Below are positions 8,153-15,256 of a DNA stretch of 64,000 bases, one piece after another. Position numbers and translations under genes: made by a program. This DNA comes from JANQOH01 sp965242575 (GTDB taxonomy: Bacteria; Pseudomonadota; Alphaproteobacteria; UBA7887). Where the stretch lies: positions 310,001 through 374,000 of the forward strand of contig OZ251461.1 of NCBI GenBank assembly GCA_965242575.1. Direction: 5' to 3'. How positions within the stretch are numbered: position 1 is the stretch's first letter; each line of letters starts with the position of its first letter. The notes beneath the pieces were generated by a model that was not told the origin of the DNA, ran no database searches, and worked only from the letters and a program-made list of their open reading frames with translations.

Positions 8153-8674
8153 TCAGCCGCCCGCGCCGGCTTCGGCTTGGGGCGCTTGCGCCATCCGTTC
8201 GGGGAACCCGCGCCCCAGCGCCCCGGCCGCCGTCCCCTCGACACGCGCCAGACGCTCGTTCGTCGCCGACAGCCCGTCCTCGATTCCCCCCAGCCGCGCG
8301 CCGTGTTCGGACTGCGCGGACTCGACGGACTCCAGGCCGGACTCGATCCGCGTCAGGCGTTCGCCGTGCTCGGCCTGCGCGGACTCGATCCGCGTCAGGC
8401 GCTGGCCATGTTCGGCCTGCGCCGCCTCGACGGACTCCAGGCCGGACTCGATCCGCGTCAGGCGCGCGCCGTGTTCGGTTTGCGTGGCCTCGATCCGCGT
8501 CAGACGCCGGCCATGTTCGGCCTGCGCCGCCTCGACGGACTCCAGGCCGGACTCGATCCGCGTCAGGCGCTCGTTGGTTGCGGCCAGCTCGCCGCGCGCC
8601 TCGCCGACTTCGCCGCGCACATCGGCGACTTCGCCGCGCACATCGGCGATGTCCGCGCGGAGGAGCAGGAACAC
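8153..8674 (-). CDS. Coiled-coil protein with heptad-like repeats; ancestral start codon lost
   Basis: About 173 aa from a GTG at 8674. It consists almost wholly of 11/22-residue repeats (RLTRIESGLESVEAAQAEHG) and ends with a conserved RVEGT-AAGALGRGFPERMAQAP tail. It is the tandem paralogue of the protein at 8820-9563. The paralogue's N-terminal membrane segment is still encoded upstream in frame (NPFVGLFVALVTTLAGILV, roughly 8680-8735), but the codon aligned with the paralogue's ATG reads GTA/GCG and no start codon replaces it. Either translation starts at the internal GTG without most of the membrane anchor, or the gene is inactive. Confidence 0.55.
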   Translation of the reverse strand: MFLLLRADIADVRGEVADVRGEVGEARGELAATNERLTRIESGLESVEAAQAEHGRRLTRIEATQTEHGARLTRIESGLESVEAAQAEHGQRLTRIESAQAEHGERLTRIESGLESVESAQSEHGARLGGIEDGLSATNERLARVEGTAAGALGRGFPERMAQAPQAEAGAGG

Positions 8675-8819
8675 GGGGACGAGTATCCCCGCCAGCGTCG
8701 TGACGAGAGCGACGAAAAGACCGACGAACGGGTTGACCTTCGGCGCTACGAAACTCCCGCCGGCGGCGCGCCGGCCGAAGCAGCATACCGGTCCGCCCGC
8801 CCGCGCGCCAGCCGCGCCG

Positions 8820-9563
8820 TCAGCCGTCCGCGCCGGCTTCCGCTTCGGGCGCCTGCGCCATCCGGTCGGGCGCCATGCGGTCGGGGAACGCGCGCGCCAG
8901 CGCCCCCGCCACCGTCCCCTCGACGCGTGCGAGGCGCTCGTTCGTCGCCGACAGGTCGCCGCGCACCGCCGCCTGTCCGTCCTCCAGCCCGGCTTGCGCC
9001 GTCCGGACGGCTTCGAGGCCGTCGCCGATCCGCGCCAGGCGCTCGCCGTGTTCGGACTGCACCGCCTCGACGGCCTCGAGGCCCGACTCGACGGACTCCA
9101 GGCCGGACTCGACGGACTCCAGGCCGGACTCGATCCGCGTCAGGCGCGCGCCGTGTTCGGATTGCACGGCCTCGATCCGCGTCAGGCGCTCGCCGTGCTC
9201 GGCCTGCACCGCCTCGACGGCCGCCAGGCCGGCCTCGATCCGCGTCAGGCGCGCGCCGTGTTCGGCCTGCACCGCTTCGACGGACTCGAGGCCGGCCTCG
9301 ATCCGCGCCAGATGCGCATTGGCCGCGGCCAGATCGCCGCGCACTTCCGCGATCTCGCCGCGCACTTCCGCGATCTCGCCGCGCACTTCCGCGATCTCGC
9401 CGCGCGTTTCGGCTTGCCCGGCCTCGAGTCCGTCCATGCGCGCCTCGATGCCGGCCAGACGCTCGCCCTGCGCGATCAGCAGCGTGACCACGGGCGCGGC
9501 GAACGCCGCCAGCACCGCGACGATGGCGACGAAAAGACCGACGAACGGATTGATACGCGGCAT
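8820..9563 (-). CDS. Membrane-anchored coiled-coil protein with IESGLESVEA-type repeats
   Basis: 247 aa. The ATG at 9563 begins MPRINPFVGLF and leads into one N-terminal membrane helix (residues ~7-28). A three-fold RGEIAEV repeat and a series of 22-residue repeats (RLTRIEAGLAAVEAVQAEHG) follow, predicting a long coiled coil; the C-terminus is RVEGTVAGALARAFPDRM. Function is unknown; similar proteins are annotated only as coiled-coil or apolipoprotein-like. The DNA repeats are coding and not CRISPR. A longer frame starts 39 bp upstream but lacks the membrane-proximal start context. Tandem paralogue of 8153-8674. Confidence 0.7.
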   Translation of the reverse strand: MPRINPFVGLFVAIVAVLAAFAAPVVTLLIAQGERLAGIEARMDGLEAGQAETRGEIAEVRGEIAEVRGEIAEVRGDLAAANAHLARIEAGLESVEAVQAEHGARLTRIEAGLAAVEAVQAEHGERLTRIEAVQSEHGARLTRIESGLESVESGLESVESGLEAVEAVQSEHGERLARIGDGLEAVRTAQAGLEDGQAAVRGDLSATNERLARVEGTVAGALARAFPDRMAPDRMAQAPEAEAGADG

Positions 9564-9668
9564 GGCCAACTCCCGCCGGCGGCGCGCCGGCCCGAACGGC
9601 ATGATAGCATATCGGCATAGCGGACCGCCCGCCCGCCCGCCAGCCGCGCCGTCAGCCGTCCGCGACCG

Positions 9669-9764
9669 GCAATTCTCGTTATGGACGGAGCGCAGCCCGG
9701 ATCCGCCTTTCCCGGGACCGCCGGCCGCTGTGGAGCGGCGAGATTCCCCATAATCAGAATCGCC
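9669..9764. mobile_element. MITE-like palindromic element (~96 bp)
   Basis: The ends are imperfect terminal inverted repeats: GGCAATTCTCGTTATGG at the left and, read inward from the right, GGCGATTCTGATTATGG (14 of 17 identical). The right half (9719-9764) recurs in inverted orientation at 11684-11729 with about five mismatches in 46 bp. No coding capacity is seen. Size, inverted ends and dispersed copies suggest a non-autonomous element, but target-site duplications could not be confirmed by eye. Confidence 0.5.
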
Positions 9765-9808
9765 GGGCGAATCGTCTGCGACGGAGGCGCGCGCGCGGGC
9801 GTGCTACG

Positions 9809-10246
9809 ATGGCCGGCATGGAGCACGCCGGCCCCGACCGCGAACTTCTGGCGCGCATCGCCCGCGCGCTGGCGCCGCGCGCCGAGATCCAGGAGGCCTA
9901 CCTGTTCGGCTCCCGCGCGCGCGGCGGCGCCGGCCCGCTCAGCGACGTCGACGTGGCCGTCCACGTCGACATGGACATGGCGCGCGCGGCGGCGGGGCCG
10001 TGGGGCTACCGGGCCGGCGTCGCCTCCGACCTGATGGACGCGCTGCGCACGAACGCCGTCGACGTCGCGGTGCTCAACCGCGCGCCGCCGCTGCTCTACC
10101 ACCGCGTGCTGCGCGACGGGGAGCGCGCGTTCTCCCGCGACCTCCGGGCGACGACGACCCGCGAGGGCCGGGCGATCTCGCGCTATTGCGACTTCGTCCC
10201 GTGGATGGACGCGATGGACGCCGCATGGCGGGCGGCGCGAAGATGA
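9809..10246 (+). CDS. mntA: MntA-type minimal nucleotidyltransferase antitoxin
   Basis: 145 aa with the minimal nucleotidyltransferase signature GSRARGGAGPLSDVDVAV (residues 34-51); Asp46 and Asp48 are the metal-binding pair. In the family the antitoxin transfers AMP to a tyrosine next to the HEPN RNase site of HepT and so silences it. The stop codon overlaps the hepT start (ATGA), as expected for this pair. An alternative ATG at 9818 gives MEHAGPD; no clear Shine-Dalgarno distinguishes them. Confidence 0.85.
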   Translation: MAGMEHAGPDRELLARIARALAPRAEIQEAYLFGSRARGGAGPLSDVDVAVHVDMDMARAAAGPWGYRAGVASDLMDALRTNAVDVAVLNRAPPLLYHRVLRDGERAFSRDLRATTTREGRAISRYCDFVPWMDAMDAAWRAARR

Positions 10247-10743
10247 GCCCCGGCCGCGCGGATCGCCGCGTCGTCATGCAACGCCTATGCGCGATGCGCC
10301 GGGCCGTCGCCGTGCTGCGCCGCCGCGCGGGCGTGTCGGCGGCCGAATTGGAGGCGGACACCGAATTGCGCTGGGCGGTGGAGCGCGGCCTGCTGTTCTG
10401 CGCGCAGATCGCGCTCGACGTCGCCTGCCATCTGGAATCGGCGGCCGGCCGCGCTCCCCAGAGCTACCGGGCCGCCATCGACGGCCTCGCGGCGTCGGGC
10501 GCGCTGCCGCCGGGCCTGGCGGCGCGCTTCCGTGACGCCGCCGGCTTCCGCGGCGCGCCCGTCCACGGATATTTCGACGTCGACCTCGAGCTCGTGGCCC
10601 GCTTCCTCGCCGAACGGCTCGGGGATTTCGAGGAATTCGCGCGTCACGTCGAGCGCTGGCTCGAGGAATCGCCCGGCTCCCGAAACAGCGCGCCCCACCA
10701 TTCCGGCAGGGCGAACGCCGCGCGGTGGACGGCCGCGTTGTAA
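10243..10743 (+). CDS. hepT: HepT-type HEPN RNase toxin
   Basis: 166 aa, all-helical. The HEPN motif R-x4-H is RGAPVH (Arg103-His108) followed by Tyr110, the expected AMP-acceptor in RX4HXY toxins. It overlaps mntA by 4 bp. The family is usually about 130-145 aa; the last ~22 residues (SGSRNSAPHHSGRANAARW) run into the 3' end of the convergent speE gene, with a 100-bp overlap, so the original stop has probably been lost and the tail is unlikely to be folded. Expected action is tRNA or mRNA cleavage when not adenylylated. Confidence 0.82.
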   Translation: MSPGRADRRVVMQRLCAMRRAVAVLRRRAGVSAAELEADTELRWAVERGLLFCAQIALDVACHLESAAGRAPQSYRAAIDGLAASGALPPGLAARFRDAAGFRGAPVHGYFDVDLELVARFLAERLGDFEEFARHVERWLEESPGSRNSAPHHSGRANAARWTAAL

Positions 10744-11588
10744 TGGCGGCCCGTCACGGCGCGGAGCGGAACGCTCCAGTCGCGCTCCTCGCGCCCGTAG
10801 AGGAAGAACGCGAACGGCCCGCCCGGGAACGACGGGACGACCGAGGAATAGGCGGAGACGCGCCACGGCGCGCCGGCGCGCGCCGTCCGCCGCGCCAGGT
10901 TGGGCGCGCCGCCGGCGCAGAGCTCTTGCAGGAATCGCGGCCCGGCGGCGGTGAGCACGACGCTGTCGGAATCGACGACGACCCCGCCGGGCGCGAGGCG
11001 CGCCGCCAGCGCGCGGCGGAACTCCGGCGAGAACAGCCGCCGCGACGGGCCGACGGGCTCGGTGAGGTCGAGGACGACGACGTCCCACAGGCGCGTATCG
11101 GCGGCGAGGAAGTCCGCCGCGTCCGCTATGTGCAGCTCGGCCCGCGGGTCGGCGCGGTCGCCCTGGATTCCGAGCCAGCGGTCGGAGGCCGCGACCACCC
11201 GTTCGTCGATCTCGACCGTCGCGGCGCGGGCGACCGAGCGGCGGTCGTGGCGCAGCGCCTCGCGGAGGACGCCGCCGTCGCCGCCGCCGACGACCAGCAC
11301 CGACGCCGGCGCCGGCCCGGGCCGGGCGCACAACGCCACATGGACCGCCATTTCGTGATAGACGAACTCGTCCGCCTGCGCCGCCTGCACGAGTCCGTCG
11401 AGGACGAGGACGCGCCCCAGCGCGGGGTGTTCGTAAACGGCGATGTCCTGGTGCGCGCTCCGCTCGCGGTGGAGGAGCGTCATGCGGTAGCTGTGCGCCG
11501 CGCCGACCCCCGCGTCGCGCTCGCGCCACCAGCCGCCTCCCGTCGCTCCGGCCCGGCGACCGGAGGCGTCGACATCGAATTCGGCCAT
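10644..11588 (-). CDS. speE: Polyamine aminopropyltransferase (spermidine synthase)
   Basis: 314 aa, normal for SpeE. Visible motifs: LDGLVQ (63-68), DEFVYHEM (73-80), the SAM-binding GGGDGG (101-106), and HYNAAVHRAAFALP near the C-terminus for the diamine site. It transfers the aminopropyl group from decarboxylated SAM to putrescine. In the catalytic loop the usual D-x-x-D-P is DLTEPVGP: Asp174 is kept but the second Asp is Glu177, which may alter substrate choice. The 3' end overlaps hepT. No speD or speA/C lies in the window. Confidence 0.88.
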   Translation of the reverse strand: MAEFDVDASGRRAGATGGGWWRERDAGVGAAHSYRMTLLHRERSAHQDIAVYEHPALGRVLVLDGLVQAAQADEFVYHEMAVHVALCARPGPAPASVLVVGGGDGGVLREALRHDRRSVARAATVEIDERVVAASDRWLGIQGDRADPRAELHIADAADFLAADTRLWDVVVLDLTEPVGPSRRLFSPEFRRALAARLAPGGVVVDSDSVVLTAAGPRFLQELCAGGAPNLARRTARAGAPWRVSAYSSVVPSFPGGPFAFFLYGREERDWSVPLRAVTGRHYNAAVHRAAFALPEWWGALFREPGDSSSQRST

Positions 11589-11683
11589 CTGCGTCCTCTC
11601 CGCGCGCCGACCGTGCGGCGGTTGCGATCGTTGCGCCCGGAAGCGCGCGGTCGACGCGAAAATTAATTTCGCGGCGGCGGTTC

Positions 11684-11729
11684 AGCGATTCTCATTATGG
11701 GGAACCTCGCCGCTCCACGGCGGCTGGCG
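11684..11729 (-). repeat. Second, inverted copy of the MITE-like right end
   Basis: On the minus strand these 46 bp match 9719-9764 except for about five positions and include the terminal CCATAAT-GAGAATCGC. It overlaps the 3' edge of the IS110 remnant frame and, with the first copy, brackets mntA-hepT-speE in inverted orientation. Confidence 0.55.
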
Positions 11730-11914
11730 CCCTTGGGACCGCCGGCGTCCGCCGGCAATTTCCGCTGCGGACGTCGCGGACGCGGGCCGGCGGACTCCCC
11801 ACCCGTTGTAAAAGGGGCGTTTGGTCATGCGGCATTTTGTGCGCGGGGTATGCGGGGTTGAACATGGCGCGCGCCTGTAGCATGGCGCAAGCGACGGCGC
11901 GGGGCCTGTCTGCG

Positions 11915-12654
11915 ACGCCTCTCGGGGGACGAGGCTTTCGATGTGGGCTATGGCGGCCTCGGTTGTTCCGGGCGCGACGGGGATGGGCGGGTTGCGCAGG
12001 GTGGCGCATCGCGGTGTCTGCGTCGATGGCGCGGACGCGGTGGCGCTTGAGGATGCGCTGCATGGTGGTCTTGCGGAGGCGGCGGGCCTTGTCCGGGGTG
12101 GGGGCGCGTGTCCACAGTTCGAGGACCCATTCCCTGGTGAGGTCGGCGCTGAGTTCGAGGAACTGCGGGTAGTAGCGCCGGAGTTGCTCGCGCAAGCGGT
12201 TGGCGAGGCGGTTGCGCTCTCTGGCGAGGTCCTCGGCGGTGTGAGTGCGCGCGCGCAGTGCGACGATTTCCGGGTCCTCGGCGTCGAGGCGGCGGGAGTA
12301 TCTGCGGTCCGTGCGCAGCGCGTCGGCGAGGACGCGGTCGTCGCGGCGGTCGTCCTTGGCTCCGGCTGGCGAGATGCGGTCGCGGAAGCAGTCGAGTTGC
12401 TTGGGATTGATGGAGTGCGCCGCGAGTTGGCGCGCCATCGGGCTCTCGACCACCGGCCCGTGCGGGACCTCGATGGCCACGACCGCGCGGTCCGGCGGGG
12501 CCGCCTCCAGTATCCAGTCGGCCAGGTCCGCCAGTCCCCGCCCGCCGTGTTCGAACGCCCGCTCGTCGCGCACCCGTCCGGCGTTATCGACGATGCAGAC
12601 CTGATGGGTCCGCGACCCCCAATCGACGCCGACGAAGATGTCGGGTTCCGCCAT
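11915..12654 (-). pseudogene. Truncated, frameshifted IS110-family transposase
   Basis: The first ~205 codons from the ATG at 12654 match the IS110 RuvC-like DEDD domain (MAEPDIFVGVDWGSRTHQV; AKDDRRDDRVLADALR) and the coiled linker (REQLRRYYPQFLELS). Near 12010 the frame shifts: the family continuation ATLRNPPIPVAPGTTEAAI is read in another frame, and homology stops near 11915 before the catalytic-serine Tnp domain (no LPGVG-like motif). The open frame runs on to 11695 as unrelated sequence. The element cannot encode a working transposase. Confidence 0.82.
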
Positions 12655-12870
12655 CGTGTTCCTCCCTGTCGTGACGAGGCCTCCGCGATGCTCGCCGATC
12701 CCTGCACTGGCGCTCGAAGGCGCAAACTCCCCACGGGGCGTCCATCGCGGCCGATGGTCGGGGCACAGGTCCGCCGGAGGCGCTCAAGGCGCAAGAGACG
12801 CAAGGTAGCTCCCGACCGGCCGGCCCGCTCCACCCACCACGGGCGAAGACCTGGAGCATACGGAAAAACC
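12655..12870 (-). other. 5' non-coding end of the IS110 remnant (possible bridge-RNA region)
   Basis: In IS110-group elements the bridge RNA is made from the non-coding end upstream of the transposase. This interval is in that position and has two small hairpin motifs on the minus strand with matching GCGC arms around CTTGA and CTTCGA loops (near 12783-12798 and 12710-12725). No ORF is credible here. The assignment is positional inference only. Confidence 0.25.
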
Positions 12871-12875
12871 TGCCC

Positions 12876-12932
12876 GTCTTCCGGTGGGATCGCCCTCCGC
12901 GCTACGCGCTCCGGGCGATCCCACCGGAAGAC
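12876..12932 (-). terminator. Long perfect hairpin downstream of the first barrel surface protein
   Basis: A 20-bp perfect inverted repeat (12876-12895 with 12913-12932) encloses a 17-nt loop. It lies 56 bp past the stop of the minus-strand gene at 12988, and a TTTTT run follows on that strand about 8 nt after the stem. It may act as a terminator; the stem is longer than usual, so a boundary of the adjacent IS110 remnant or a cruciform site is an alternative. Confidence 0.45.
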
Positions 12933-12987
12933 CACAATCGCACGACCCAGCCGCCCAACGGGTACAGAGACGCCGGCGGTCCCGCGG

Positions 12988-15256
12988 CTACCAGCGGAGT
13001 CGGAAGTCGAGGGCGATGCGGCGGTCGGGGGCGCCGGTCCGGGTTTCGCGCAGCGACGTCGCGAGGGCCAGGTCGAGCGCCTCGGCGAGGGCGAGGCGGC
13101 CGCCGACGCGCCATTCGCGCGAGCGGTCGCCGGTGAGCGCGAAACCCGCCAGCGGCGTCGCAACGCCGCCCAACGCGCGCAACCCGTAGCCCGCCTCGGC
13201 GTCGAGGCGGCCCCCGGCCCTCTGCGACGTATCCGCGCGCGCCGCGTCGGCGCTCCACAGCCGCGCGAGGCCGCTATCGGCTGCGCCCCACGACGGAGAC
13301 AGCGCCAGCGACAGCCCCAGGCCGCCGGAGCCCGGCGCAACCCGCAGCGCGCCGCCCACGCCCCATTCCTCCGCATCGCCGCCATGCGCCAGCAACGCAC
13401 GGCCGCGCGCCTCCAGCGTCAACGGCGAAGACGGAGCCGACCACGCCGCGCCGCCGCCCAACTCCACGCCCGCGCCCGCCGCGCCGTCGCCGCCGTCCCA
13501 ACGCAACCCCGCCTCAAGCGACGGAGTCAGAGACCCGCCGTTCGCGAACGCGATGACGTAGCGCCCCTCCGCCGCAACCCGCAGCCGGAACGTCCGCGCC
13601 GACAGCCCTTCGATGAGATTGTCGTCGCCGTCGAGCGCGAAGCGCGCCGCCTGCGCCTCCCCCTTCACATCCACCGCCGCAGCGCCACGAGACAGCGCAC
13701 GCGTCCGCGCGCCGATGGCCGCGGCGGTCAACGTCGCCGACGAATCCGCGGCGCCCGCAGCGGCGTCGGCGAGCTCCACCTCGCCGCGACCGTGCGACAG
13801 CGCAGCCCACGCCCGAGACCCATCGCCCGCAAGCCACCCCACATAGGGCTGGACGCTCGCCATCCGCGCCTCGTGGCGGCCCTTCACCGACTCCGCGCCG
13901 CCCGTATCGGTGTAGTCGATACCGCTCTCAGACCACGCCGCCGACACGCCGCCGAGGACGCGCCCGCCCGAACCGTCCGGAGCCGTCCGCGCATCGGCCC
14001 CGGCGTGCAGCGCCGTAACCTCGCCCTCCCAAGACAGCGCCCCGTCGTCGAGAGACAGCGACCGCCGGTCGCCCGAACCCCACAGCGCCGCGTCGGGGCC
14101 GTCCCCGGACGCGCCGCCCGACAGCCCCAACGCGAACGCCGAACCCGGCAGCAACGCCCGCCACCCCGCGCCCGGAGGCGCAGGAGAGTCCTCGGGCGGG
14201 CCGTAGGGCCGCGGGTCGTGGAAGAGTGCGGGGCCGCGCGCGCGGGCCGCAGACGCGCCGCCCGGAGCGCCCAGCCGGCCCGCCAGCCACGACAGCGCGT
14301 CCGCAGCCCACGCCGCGGCGTTGGCGTCCGCCCCGCCGTCGTAGCCCGCAGGCGCGCCGTCGCCGAAACGCCGCGCCACCGCGCCCGCCGCGCTATCCCA
14401 CATCGCCCGCGACACTTCCGGCAGGATCGACCGGTTGACCGCAGTAAGCCGCGTCCGCGCGTCCGACCGGTCGGCCACCGCCGGGACGTCCGCGCGCCAG
14501 CCCACCGCGAAGGGCGAGAACTCGGTAATCCCCGCCGCGCACACCCGCTCTTCCGCCTCGTCCAGCTGCGCCCCCGCGACCTCGACCCACGCGGTCCCGT
14601 CATGGCGCAGCAGCGTCAACGCGCGACCGCCCGACGCTTCCCGCAGCGCCGCAGACGCAGGCAGGCACAGTTCCAGCCCCGCCGCCGGAACGCCCGTAAC
14701 CGAGACGTCCACGACCACTTGCGCATCCTCCGCGGCGCCGAAGGCGAAAACGCCGGGCGCCAGCGACACGTCGTCCGAAACCGGGCGCAGCGTCACCGAC
14801 AGGTCCGCCGCCAGCGCCGCCGGAGGAACGATCTCGACGCCCGGCGGAACCCCCGCCTCGGCGCGGACCTCGACGCGATGTTCGCCCACCATGTAAGCCG
14901 CCGCCGCGCCCGCCGCGGGCGCCCGAACCCGCGTATCGCCGGGCTCCGACACCAGCGCCGCAAGGGTCTTCGTTTCGCCGTCCAGGCCGCCGCCGCTCGC
15001 CGTGTGCGTGAGCTGCGCCGTGTCGGCGTAGTCGTCGTCGTCCGCCGCCGCCGTCACCGTCACGGTTTGCGGCGCGCTCCAGTTCGACGCGTCGAACGAC
15101 AGCGACGCGGGCGCCGCCGTCACGTCGGGGGCGTCGCTGGAGATCGCCACCGTAACCGCCCCGGTCGGAGCCGCGCCCAGGCGCAAGGTGTAGGACGCGC
15201 CCTCCGCGCCCGTCGCGACCTCCAGCTCCGTCGCGGAGAGGACCAGTTTCTCCGCC
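12988..15256 (-). repeat. 2.27-kb inverted repeat, arm 1 (shared 3' part of the surface-protein pair)
   Basis: This segment, from the Pro hinge to the stop, is nearly identical to 32921-35189 on the other strand and has the same length. Homology continues for only about 8 bp past the stop (TAGCCGCGGGA) and then ends. The 5' halves of the two genes are similar only in pattern, so the shared part looks homogenised by gene conversion. Confidence 0.85.

Noticed and set aside
8300..9420. Regular direct repeats that could suggest a CRISPR array
   Set aside because: The repeats are in frame, encode heptad-like coiled-coil units and have no constant-length unique spacers.
11735..12983. 15-bp inverted match (11735-11749 and 12969-12983) as terminal repeats of the IS110 element
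   Set aside because: IS110 elements normally lack terminal inverted repeats and related GGGACCGCCGG words occur elsewhere in the window, for example at 9714.
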